This document shows, one piece after another, positions 10,920-21,207 of a stretch of 64,000 nucleotides of DNA; positions within the stretch are counted from its first letter, which is position 1, and each line of letters begins with the position of its first letter. Both the position numbers and the translations under genes were made by a program. Source of the DNA: Botryosphaeria dothidea (taxonomy: Eukaryota > Ascomycota > Dothideomycetes > Botryosphaeriales > Botryosphaeriaceae); assembly GCA_011503125.2 (NCBI GenBank), contig WWBZ02000082.1, forward strand, positions 1,240,001 through 1,304,000. Direction: 5' to 3'. The notes beneath the pieces were generated by a model. That model was not told the origin of the DNA and ran no database searches. It saw only the letters and a program-made list of their open reading frames with translations.

Positions 10920-12085
10920 CACGGTAGCTCAAAGGTGATTCTACCATCACGACAAAAAAGTCTCGGACGGATCTGCCGCAAGGCTACTCGAGATATATGA
11001 AAAAGTTGTCAGACGCATGACCCTGTCTAGCGTGGGGGCCGACAGCCTCAGCTGACCCCTCAAGCGCCACAGTCAAAGATTATTCGGTGACTATACTCTA
11101 AGACGGTGTTGAGGGTCAAGCCGAATCATCGATCTTGCCTCGTTCCGGCGGTAGATCTATATCTGCATTCGCCTCACTAATAACAGAGGTACATAAACAA
11201 GTCGTGTAGTGCGGCTTCCGAAGGCGCTAATGCATCTACCAATAGCACGACTGCTAAATTTTGGAACGTACCGTAGATCCTGGCTGACAATTGCAAGATG
11301 ATACATCTATACAATAGAGATGAAAATGGTCTCCTAAGTGCATCTCTGTGATGTTCACTAAATCAAGTGTGTAGCGAAATGTGGATTCCACATATGGTCT
11401 CGCGGAGACCGCCAAGGTGCTGTCGCAATCAATCCAGCCGAAATGGACGTCGCTTAACACGATTGTGCCAGAAAAAGATAGCATGAGATGCCTAAGAAGA
11501 TAGCATATCCTCGGTGGGATACCGAAACGCAAATCGGACCGAGTATGTCAAGGCCGCATCAAATCGGGAGGTGGCCGGGCCGCATGTCCGTGCACCAGGC
11601 CGATACGAAATGAATGAGTGAAAAAAAAGAATCTTAAGCTTGTCGGTTGATAGCATCGCACAGTATGTAGCGGTCAAAGTGGAAGGCATTCATAGCCACG
11701 TTGAGAAGCCGGATACACTATGCTCTCCGCTGAAGTCTCAGAATGTTTATCGAGATATGAGTTACCCATGACCGAGCCTGGCTTTGACCAGGCAACCAGC
11801 TATCGCCTTGCGACTCCCCTATAGTTCAGGCCGTCGACGAACTGGCCGAGTTTCTATACTTTGCAACGCACGAGCCAGAGTGTTCGTATACACATTCGTT
11901 GCGGCCTTTTCGTTTCCTTGATAAAGGAGAACATGCAATGGCACAAAGATATATAACCGTCAGACGGTAGAGCCCTGAGAAGCAAATCCCTTACCATATA
12001 TCTCCATCCCAAAACTTCAATCTCAGTAAGTTTCTGGTTGCTGCTCACCCGCTAGGTGCCACACTAACCATCCCAGAGCTCCACC
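10920..12085. other. Intergenic region
   Basis: About 1.17 kb between the start of the decayed CorA-like gene and the first small secreted protein. No gene with recognisable content; several short open frames only. A TATA box lies near 11950. Confidence 0.55.
11950..11956 (+). promoter_or_regulatory. TATA box of small secreted protein gene
   Basis: TATATAA, 129 bases before the ATG at 12086. Confidence 0.4.
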
Positions 12086-12487
12086 ATGCATTTCCTCGCC
12101 GCCATCTCCTCCATCCTCCTCCTGCAACCCCTCGCCGCCCTGGCCTGCGACGGCTACCTGCACTGCCACTGCTTCAACGCCGACGGCCAGCCCAACGACG
12201 CCGCGACAAAGTCCGTCTGCGACCGCTACGCCCCCGCGAACGCGCAGATGATCCCCGCCAACGACTGGTCCGACGGCGCGCAGGAGTGCAAGTACGTCGG
12301 GCCCGACGGCGAGTATAGGGGCGCGGGCAAGGGCAGGGCGTTCCACTACTTCGGCTTCGAGAACTGCGATTGGCGCGTCATGTGCCAGGCGGCGGGCGCG
12401 ACGGGCAACGATTCGAGCTGCAGGGATAAGCCGCCGGTTGGCGGGTCGAGCAGCAAGGCTGGGAACTTGTATGCGCCTCATAATTAG
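12086..12487 (+). CDS. Small secreted cysteine-rich protein
   Basis: 133 aa, intronless. A signal peptide ends near residue 20 (QPLAALA-CDG). The mature part carries eight cysteines, with a HCHC pair near its start, consistent with four disulfide bonds. Start context is CCACCATGC and a TATA box lies upstream. Codon use is strongly GC-ending, as in expressed genes of this window. No known domain recognised. Size, secretion signal and cysteine content fit an apoplastic effector or a small antimicrobial-type protein; that role is inference. Confidence 0.75.
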   Translation: MHFLAAISSILLLQPLAALACDGYLHCHCFNADGQPNDAATKSVCDRYAPANAQMIPANDWSDGAQECKYVGPDGEYRGAGKGRAFHYFGFENCDWRVMCQAAGATGNDSSCRDKPPVGGSSSKAGNLYAPHN

Positions 12488-13832
12488 AGAAGCATATAGT
12501 AGAAGGAGTTACTGAGCAGTTTGAATCGTGTGAAATGTTGAGTGCCAGTGACAAAGGGTGCGTTGCCTTTGACTCGTGTTTGTCGCATCGCCGGGTATGA
12601 GAGCGGTGCACTATTTGAGTGCCCGCGCTCTTGACTTCACGTAATGAAGTCGGGGGCGCAACTGAAGATCGGATGTCAGGGATAGCAGAATAGAAATGTA
12701 GCAGAACCCTTCTTGAGAAACAGCGCACGCAGCATGATCTGCGTAGCCTGGGGTCAGCAGTACTAAATGACAAAAATAAGGCATCGTTGCGAGATCTATC
12801 AAAGTTTAGCATGTCATGACATCTTATAGGGGTTTGGCTAACATTCTTGATTGAAATAATCTGCATCTGAGTTTACATTAGTAGCAGGAGCTAGATTTCA
12901 TTCTACTTTGATCGAGGCGGTAGAAAAAACAACGGCAAGTTGCCTCTCGCTACACTTTCCTCGAGATGACTTCGCCTGTCTGTGCAGCTACAAGGACCCA
13001 TAACGCGCGGACAACCAACTGAAGGCAAACCATGGCTATATATAAGAATTCAACATGGAAGAGAGTCAGTAGTCCCTGTTGGTGAGCCAGGGAATTTTCA
13101 ATATCCACGTTGAATCTCCTGAGAATCATTAATCGGCAACTGCCCACCATAAGAAACGACTACGAGGATGGTACACGTGGAACGGCGTTCCGTTTTGCTC
13201 GAGAAGGATTGAAGGATTTGAAAAGATCGCTCTCCAACCTGGTTCTCCGCTCTACCCCTTTTGAGGTTCATCTCAGAAGCATTGCAATGCCAACGTGAAA
13301 AGCGCAGTCCCGAGAGCCTAGATGGGCGAAGGCATCTATAAGATCTTGCAATTGAATAACATTTCAATTCTACGTGTCGTTTCTACCTGCTGTCACAGGA
13401 CCGTTCAGATTGGTTTTCTACCAACCTGATGGTACGAGCTTTTGCTCCTCGGAACGAGACCCGACACACAGGGCGACCCGCGGTGGCGCCGTCCACGATC
13501 GCCATGCGAACACCCCATGGGGGCCAGAATGTGTGAGTGCTATTGGCTCCATATTATACCAACAAGTTGCAGATCGGTCTTTGTTAAACTTATCTGTTGG
13601 CATTTTCCCAGGAGACTGGACCGTATACCGCCCACTCCAAAGCTTCGAAAGACCCACTGGGGGCCATTTGGCAACAAATAGGGAATACTAAGCGCCGAGT
13701 AGGCAAGAGAGAGGAGAAGAGAAATATTTAAACATGAAAATTTCCTGCTTCGTTGATTTTACCAGAACAACAATCACTTTCAATCACATCTAACTCCTCA
13801 CAACAATCCTATTACACTCCTACAACTTCACT
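12488..13832. other. Intergenic region
   Basis: About 1.34 kb. Overlapping short frames on both strands between 13098 and 13691 have no domain content and are not called. TATA-like TATTTAAA at 13725-13732 belongs to the following gene. Confidence 0.55.
13725..13732 (+). promoter_or_regulatory. TATA box of second small secreted protein gene
   Basis: TATTTAAA, 100 bases before the ATG at 13833. It is followed by a long C/A-rich leader typical of highly expressed fungal genes. Confidence 0.45.
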
Positions 13833-14366
13833 ATGCTCGGCTTCGTTAAATCTGTTATCCTCAGCGTTGGTCTCTACCAGCTTGCCTCTGCCGCTGACGG
13901 CACTGTGACTTTGTACAGTGACCGTGACTGCAAGGGCACGGCGATGTGGACCGGTAATGTTGGCAGCAAGTCGAGGATCGTTGGAGGAGACCAGCATGAA
14001 GCAGTCTCTTTCTCGTACTCGGGATACTTCCGGCTCAACCTCTGGGACGGAAGCACCATCGGATCATCCAAGCAGTGCGCATACTGCAGCGATTACCACG
14101 AAGACCATCATGAGGGTGGTTGCATCAACGTGAGTTTCTCTGGCTGTTGCAGGCAGACTGTGTTACTGACTGGACTGCTAGATTGAAACCGGATTCGGGC
14201 CCAATTACGTCTTCATGAACAGGTAAGCCGCGTGGCCCACGTGCTGTAGGAGCCATGACCACTGATACGTCGTAGCTATTCAAACGGCCCTTCGGACATG
14301 CCTTGCAGGAACTTTCAAACCCGCTGCCCCTTCCCGAAGCCTTACAACGGCCTTGAGGCGCAGTAA
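13833..14366 (+). CDS. Small secreted cysteine-containing protein, crystallin-like start
   Basis: Three exons: 13833-14129, 14182-14222 and 14276-14366, encoding 142 aa. Both introns are short (52 and 53 bases) with good GTGAGT/GTAAGC donors and TAG acceptors, and phases agree. A signal peptide ends near residue 20 (YQLASA-ADG). The mature start GTVTLYSDRDCKG resembles the first strand of beta/gamma-crystallin-type domains found in small fungal secreted proteins, but the match is too short to assign. Six cysteines are present. The short exons and strong promoter-like leader support a real expressed gene. Function unknown; effector or surface protein is possible. Confidence 0.78.
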
Positions 14367-14891
14367 TAATAGATCACGCACTCTCCGACAATTTCATTCC
14401 ACTCTGAGATTAAAATTAAGAAGCGCTCACTCGAAATTGGAACTCGGACGTGGAAACAAAGGATAAATAGCTAATATTAAATCTGAAAACTTGTATTGCA
14501 TCAATCCTGCTCATCATTCGTGACCCTATTCATCGTGAAAAGAATATGTGACAGGCATCACTGGAGCATTAGCTGTGGAGTACCAGGCGAGCTGAACAGT
14601 GGATAAGAGGACCAACAAGTAGCATGCGTACCGCCAATTTTCGCGAGATGCCTCATTGATCTGCCCAGCCTTGTTGCGTTGTTCAGAACAATTTACGTCG
14701 AGCATTGGACTCAGGTCACATGGCCGCTGACCCATCCCGGTTAGCGTACGACCAGGGTCGAGCTCGGAGTCCGAAGCCGCCAGATCCTACGCAGCTTCGT
14801 ACGCACTCCTTATCAAAACGTCGTATTGAGTGCCGTGTGCTTGGACTATACACCCTCCATGTCGGCCTGAGCCTTTCTCCAGAACACAGGC
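14367..14891. other. Intergenic region
   Basis: 525 bases between the small secreted protein and the regulator. Nothing recognised. Confidence 0.55.
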
Positions 14892-16322
14892 ATGCCAGCC
14901 ATTGGGAGGGAGGCTGAGAAGGCGTTGCGTAGGACTCATCGGAAGTCACGTATGGGATGCGCGTTTTGCAGGCGGCGAAGAATCAAGGTAAGTAAGCTTA
15001 ACTCCGCTCTGCCCTCCAGCAACCCCGAGTATTCAGCCCCTTATCTCTGCAATCCGGCAACCATGGCTCTGCATAAGTGTTTTGTGACGGATAATGCACT
15101 CCCGTAGGCAGGAAGGAAATGTGCACTCAACACGCAGCTGACAATCATCAAGTGTGATGAAAGGAAACCAGCGTGTGCCAACTGCACGAGGCGGGATATT
15201 CCATGTGAATACAGCAACGATGCGGTAGAACCACGACAGCCCCAAAGATCCTCCAGCACTACTCCGGTAGAAGCATGTTCCTCCGAGACGCCCAATGAGC
15301 AAGATGCATCCAGTTCTAATGGAATCCAAACTACGACACCTACGTCTGGCCAGAGCTTGGCTCATGACCGTAGCCTCAACTCCGGCACGCTGAACATCAC
15401 CGACCTGGAGCTTCTGCACGCATGGGAAAACTCAACAGCCCCATCCCTCGCCAAATTCGTATCCAGCTTGGACGGCGTCGTCACGCTCTGGCAAAAGACC
15501 GTCCCGGAAATCGGCTTCGACTACCCCTTCGTGCTGCACGCCTGCCTCGCCATCTCCGCCACGCACCTCTCGCGCTTCAAGCGCGGCCGCGCAGACTTCT
15601 ACAGATCCGCGTCGGAGCGCCACTGGAGCCAGGCCTTCTCGGCCGTCACCGCGCAGATACCCAGCGCCAGCGACGCGAGCTACCACGCCTTCTTCACCTT
15701 CTCCATGCTGTCCTGCATGTACAAGCTCGCCAAGGGGCCGCAGCCCGGCGACTACCTGGCGTTCGGCGCGCACGACAGCGATGGCGGCGAGAGCTCCGAG
15801 TGGCACACCTACTACAAGGGCTTCCACTCCTTCCTCGAGCTCGGCCTGGACGCCCTCCGCGTCGGGCCGCTGGGCCAGCTGTTCGACATCACGCAGCGCA
15901 AGACCAGGAGGTTCTGGCTGCCCGAGGCGCCGCCCGACGCCGACGCGATCGCCGACCTGCGCCGGCTGTGCGGCGAGGTCGTGCAGGCGGCGCGCCCGGA
16001 GTTCGGCGTGTACACGACGGCCATCGACAACCTCGCGCGCGTGTTCGCGGTCGTGTATGCCGAGCAGAGGGAGGGCGAGTACGGGATCTTCGTGTGGATC
16101 CTGAACATCAAGGAGGAGCTTATCGTTTGCATTCAGCAGCGCGAGCCGATGGCGCTGGTCATCTTCGCGTACTTCGTGGTGCTGCTCGAGGAGCTGTCTG
16201 GGTGGTGGATTCTGGAGGGCTGGGTGCATCATGTGCTTGGTGGGATTTACGATGCTTTGCCGGTGGGCGCGAGAGCGTGGATCAGCTGGCCTATGGCACA
16301 GACTGGTTGGCTACCGCCGTGA
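14892..16322 (+). CDS. Zn(II)2Cys6 transcription factor, sterol-regulator type
   Basis: Two exons, 14892-14987 and 15153-16322, encoding 421 aa. The 165-base intron splits the zinc cluster after RRRRIK. Joining to CDERKPAC gives a perfect C-X2-C-X6-C-X6-C-X2-C-X6-C cluster at residues about 23-50, and this spacing is why the AAG acceptor at 15152 was preferred over the CAG fifteen bases earlier. A basic stretch (RRTHRKSR) precedes the cluster. The rest is an alpha-helical region with a 'DLELLHAWENST' start and a C-terminal 'RAWISWPMAQTGWLP', as in the fungal family containing sterol uptake control proteins. It should act in the nucleus. Targets are unknown. A related, broken copy lies at 40321-41613. 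Confidence 0.85.
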
Positions 16323-17273
16323 GTAGCATCGGTGCGTTTATGGTGGAGGAACCTTCTCGACTGTACATGTTGTGTTGGATTTGACGGCCTTGTGTGCGTT
16401 CTGAGCCCGTGGTGGCAGCAAAAATGCGATTTCCTTCAGTGATTGCGGGACGGGTATATCTGGTTATTGCGTCGAGATGGTGTTCGAGCCCACGTTTGCG
16501 AACGGGCAATGAATTTTCATGGAAACAGCCTGTCGAGAAAGATATGGGAGCGGAGGAATCTTCCTTTGTCATCGAGAAAGGCGGAAAAATCAATGCGAGG
16601 CACCAAATGAAGCGCGAATCCCCGTCGTTGCGCTTTACGCGTTACGCTTTTGCGCGTTGCGCTGTACGCCTTGCGCTATACGCCTTACGCCATCCCACTT
16701 TGCGTCTCAGCCACCACATGCGGCTTTGCTCCACATCGTACACCTTCGTATTCGCTCCCAAAGCATATTTCGGTCAATCTAGTAGCAGCAACTGATAACC
16801 GACTGCCGACAGGAGGAATCTGATCCTTCAAATGACCGCCCACTGAACATGTCCGCAGGTTCAATTGGCTGCACCCATTCTTATCCACTGGCGACTGCGG
16901 AGATGACGGTTTATTCCCGTATTTTGATGGATGCGAACGGGGCCATAAGACTTGCAATGTTTCCTTCACCAATTTCCCGCTATCTGAGTCTGCCCTCTGT
17001 CGTTCGTTACTCCAACCGACCTCCTCATTTACAACATCCTTCAGTCCTGGCTCTCTGGATCTTCTTGGCTGCGTTTGCATAGCATCTTGAACATTCCAAA
17101 CTCACCTCACAGGAGGGGGAAAAAACAGAAGAAACAACAACTGTTCAGGCATCATTTTCTTTGCTCCGCCCGCAGAATTACTGCCCGGCATTTGTGCGTA
17201 CTCCTCGCACTTTGCGCGTACATGGACTAATGAGACATCAGAAATCCCCCGCTCTTTCAACATGGATACCGCT
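16323..17273. other. Intergenic region with degenerate tandem repeat
   Basis: About 950 bases without a supported gene. It contains a tandem repeat at 16628-16691. Confidence 0.5.
16628..16691. repeat. Degenerate 14-15 base tandem repeat
   Basis: About four and a half units of the form TTGCGCTNTACGCC, diverged from each other. Non-coding on both strands as far as visible. No known role. Confidence 0.6.
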
Positions 17274-18262
17274 TCACAGTTCGCCCAGATCATGATCGTC
17301 TTCATAATCTTCGTCGTCGTCATGGGCGGGGGTGTGGCGATTGTCAAGTTTTGCAAATCCGCCCGGAAAGAAGTGAACGGAAGCCGGGTTTGACGTATTG
17401 TTGTTGTGGAATAGCAGGATACGAAAAGATGACAACCCTCCGGCAGTCACGACGGTTCGGGTTTCCATGAGAGGGCCGTTGTCTAGCTGCTGTCCGCGGA
17501 CGTCTGCCAGGCGTTGAGGGGACAATTGCATTCATCGGATATGAGGTGGGCGTGCTGTCGGGATCCGAAGGGGCACTCGACGTAGAAGATTTCTTGGAGA
17601 TACAATGCTCATCGTCGGGAAGGTGCAATAACTCAATTCGAAGACGCGGCCCCGTTGACAATACTATTTGATAAGTCCAGCTATCTTCGTGTAAAGCCCC
17701 TACCGGGTATATCGCGTCGAAAAGACTCGTTTGCTCGTCTCTAGACGGCTTTGAGGCACAGGAATAAAACATTAGTCTTTTGCACTTCACGACCGCCCAG
17801 TGGATTGATGACGGAAGACCGTGCACGGCATTATGGTACTGCGTTTGTGGCTGAATGGAACGGTAAGCTTACATTGTACATGCACAGCGAGACTTCTGAC
17901 TTACCAGGGATGTAAGAAGATATTTTGATGAACGTATACGACAAATTCATGGCACGCGTAGATTTGTTTCGACCCCGCTTCCGCGTTTCCTATTGATCGC
18001 GTTGAAGGAGACATCCCTCTTCTTGTGATGCGACAAGGCTTGGCGTTGGAGTAGCATGAGGACGAGTCATGGTCTTTGTGACAAGTTGCGTCTCGGTCCT
18101 CGTCCGCGTCGTCGTCGTCGTGAGCGTGAGGGGTGCGTCATCGATATCATCGCCGATCGGGATTTGTTGGGCAGCCTCATTCACAAACTGGAATGAAGCC
18201 TGGACCAATGCCGACTGTGTGGCGATCCAGAGCAGGATGTGGAGAAGGCGGTGGAAGAGCAT
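17274..18262 (-). pseudogene. Possible decayed gene for a secreted protein
   Basis: The minus-strand ATG at 18262 opens a clean signal peptide (MLFHRLLHILLWIATQSALVQA) and a threonine-rich segment, but stops at 17990. Below it, protein-like stretches continue in three frames: one around 17826-17650 (after a plausible acceptor TTCCATTCAG), one carrying ECPFGSRQHAH and CNCPLNAW near 17590-17500, and one around 17480-17290 ending in an acidic tail. I could not join them with standard introns. This suggests frameshift decay, or an exon structure I have misread. The secretion signal is visible; the rest is inference. No family recognised. Confidence 0.35.
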
Positions 18263-19933
18263 GGTGTGTGTTCAAAGAAGATAAGCCGATGGTGTGCTGT
18301 GGATGCGAGAGGCGCGGAAGGATGCGGCAGGCAGGGACGGCGTCTATTGAAGGCGACGTCGTCTTGTTTTAACGTTGGTTGCTTTGCCGCCAATGGGTAC
18401 CTTTGGTGCTCCAAAAATAATTTAACGTTGGAACTATGCAAGCGCCGCCGTGCCGCACTCTAAGCGCCGCCGTGCCGCTCGGAGTCTGTGGAGTTGCCGG
18501 GTTCAGCGCTCAGTCCGCGCGCGGGGTAGAAGAAATCCCTGTCGAATCACATTCAAACAGCCAATCATCGCAATTTGCCCATTCACTGCAGCAGGGAGAA
18601 TCTGAAACAGTGCTTTCATCGTGTATTTTCTGCCCTTCGAATTCTCAAAGCTCTCATGCGCGTCAGTGAAGAAGCTCCCAAAATATCGTCTCCGATCGTG
18701 CAAGTTCCTTAGGCTCAGCTCCGACCTTTTAAATCCAGTGCCAATAGCCGCATGAAGTCTCGAGGAGAAGGATCCTCGCTCAACCAATTTCCCTCGCTTT
18801 TGTCCCCCATAGCCGCAGGTCATGTTCACGTCATAACCATTTTATCATCACACCGAAATCCGCCATCTGCATCCCTGCTCGCTGGAGCCAAGTTTCCATG
18901 CTGCCTCAGCCTTCGCATCATGTCTGACATTGTTAAGATGCCCTAGGCTCCACTTAAAGTCGAGAAGTGGTGCTTGTGGTAGAGGCACAGTTGAACTTCC
19001 AGGTACTGCAGAGGTCGAAAAGTGATTTTCAACGTATTTTACATCTGGCACTAATTTGTTAAAGCGTCGCTTTATCTCGCCAGTACTGATACTTGTCCGA
19101 AGGCTTATATTACGAACAAAGAAGACTTGAACGCCCGGTCTTCGCCTTCACAATGCATTCTGCACAGAGCCTGGAATTGTTTTGCAACAATTCACCAAAC
19201 TTGAGTCTAAAAAGGCTTTCAGAAAAGTCCCTAACGTCTTCGAGTTGGCTATTCCGAATTGTTGCGGTCACTATTGAGAGATTCGGGATGTATGTATCAA
19301 GGGAAATCACACAGAAGAACCAAGTCTTCAAAAGCTCAGGGCGAACCGTACATCCATTATATCATGTCAGGCACAGATTGCCCAAGCAACGTGTCTGTGT
19401 TTGGTAATCTGAGTGCACTAAGGGTGAGGCCTCTCGGCTTTGGCCGAATCGGGGATGTAGCTTTTGCAAAAGTGGATCTATCATCGGCTCCCAAAATGCA
19501 ACTTATCCTTCAATCATCCAAAAACTACGGCGAGATGCTGCGGACCCTCATCTAGAAGCTGAATTGTGGGCCCATTGCGCCAGCCCTCGTTCTCGAAGGC
19601 CTGCCATTGGTCGGTTCTCCAATGAGAAACGTTACGGTAAATAAGCGAGTCTCGCAAGCGTGCTCGTGTCAGTGATTTACGATAGCCTTGGTCAGTAAAC
19701 GGAGGTCCGATGCACACAGCCTCTCCCTGATAGCGTGTTCTGAGGAAACTCTCCTGCAATTGTTCTAGCATGAGGTTGATTCTCGCCTAAAGATGGAAGC
19801 TGATCCCCATTCTCAGATGTTTAAAGTACTGGATGCAGACCATGGAACCCTCAACTCTGCAGTCACTCCATTTCTCCGGTCTAATCAGGAAAATCGAGAT
19901 TCCTTCCCATTCGTTCTTTCGCTCTCGTACATC
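18263..19933. other. Intergenic region with short direct repeats
   Basis: About 1.67 kb. A 17-base direct repeat lies at 18440-18456 and 18462-18478. TTTAACGTTGG occurs twice (about 18368 and 18421). Minus-strand frames at 19110-19331 and 19514-19771 look slightly protein-like and may be relics, but no family was recognised. Confidence 0.45.
18440..18478. repeat. 17-base direct repeat
   Basis: AAGCGCCGCCGTGCCGC occurs at 18440-18456 and again at 18462-18478, separated by five bases. Confidence 0.7.
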
Positions 19934-20860
19934 ATGTCTTCGACATACCATCCCTCGCTTGATCACCCCGATGCATTCGTCTTCTACCGTTATCACCCAA
20001 ACATGGCTGCTGCAGTTGTCTTTGTTACCGCGCTTTGGTTACTACCTCCCTCCACTGCTGGCAGTGCGTGCGAACACGAACCTGGTATTTTATACCACTC
20101 ATCCTTGGAGGATTCTGTATGTACAATGCACACGAGAAGCAATATTTTGGCAAAAGCTCATATTTTGTAACCAGTTCAATGGATCGGCTACATTGGCCGG
20201 GCCATGTCCGCCAATGACCAATGGGCTCTCGGACCGTACATGCTTCAATCGATGCTTCTCCTTATCTCGCCCGCCCTGTTCGCCGCGTCCGTATACATGA
20301 TCCTTGGCCGTATAATCCTCGTCACGGATGGCGAGAATCACTCAGTCATTTCCAAGAAGTTGCTCACAAAGATTTTCGTTATCGGAGACGTTATCTCGTT
20401 GCTTACGCAGTCAAGTGGTGGCGGCGTCATGGCCATGGGATCCCTCGACAGCATGGAACTGGGTGAGAAGATCGTCATCGTCGGTCTCTTCATCCAGCTC
20501 CTCTTTTTCGGCTTTTTTATGTTCGTCAGCTCCCGCTTCTACATGCGGATACAAAAGGCCCCAACGACCAGTAGCCTCGACAGCGCCCTCAGTTGGCAGA
20601 AGCATTTTTGGGTGTTGATGGCCGTCAGCTTGATGATCTTTGTTCGTTCGGTCTTCAGGGTGATCGAGTACTGTTCGGGGAACAATGGCTATCTGCTCAG
20701 GCACGAGGCATTTCTTTATATCTTCGATGCTTGTTTGATGCTTGCGGTCATGATTTTGTTCAATCTCGTCCATCCGAGTCAGATCACGGACAAGCTCGGT
20801 GCCAGATACGGAGACACCTTCAAGATGTATCTATCACCGGCGTCAGAGTCCCAGGTTTGA
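19934..20860 (+). pseudogene. RTA1-like seven-helix membrane protein with one frameshift
   Basis: The reading starts at ATG 19934 and ends at 20860. Intron 20117-20174 (58 bases, GTATGT...AACCAG) has matching phases and produces LGGFFQWIGYIGRAMSA. The remainder, with LGPYMLQSMLLLISPALFAAS and further helices, matches the RTA1 family (lipid-translocating/resistance proteins, about 300 aa, seven helices, plasma membrane). Between the first helix (AAAVVFVTAL) and the following loop (TSLHCWQCVRTRTWYFIP) the frame shifts by one base near 20030-20035. No intron fits there. Either a recent single-base deletion has inactivated it or the base call is wrong. RTA1 relatives are linked to resistance to toxic sterol-active compounds. 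Confidence 0.75.
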
Positions 20861-21207
20861 ATGGCTACCAATATCCACTTGCGGCGCAACAAATTCACGG
20901 AGATTGATTTATTCGGAGGAGGGGGAGGCGGAATCAGGGTTGATGGTCAAGCTTTTCCCCGCATTTTTCGGCCAATGGGACCACTGTAGCGGCTCGTTGC
21001 ATGTGTCGCATACGGAGACACATCTGGAATGAGTAGTGCAGAGACCCTAGTGCCCGTTCTTTGGCCGTGGCGGTACCCCAGAGCGCCGACTTTCCCCAAC
21101 TCGATAATGTGGATATATGCGATCGGCATTTTTCCTCAAAAGTTTGTACTGTAGCTCTTGTCGGGCTACTCTATTGAATTATTATCATTCGAAATAGATT
21201 CTCAATC
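20861..21207. other. Intergenic region
   Basis: 347 bases. Nothing recognised apart from the promoter space of the following transporter. Confidence 0.55.

Noticed and set aside
15422..16384. Long second plus-strand frame within the regulator gene
   Set aside because: Alternative frame of the GC-rich exon; arginine/alanine-rich and without motifs.
19110..19771. Minus-strand frames that look weakly protein-like
   Set aside because: Stops between them, no recognised family, no introns that join them; at most a relic.
20000..20080. An intron explaining the frame change in the RTA1-like gene
   Set aside because: The only GT...AG pair would be 27 bases and would remove part of a conserved loop.
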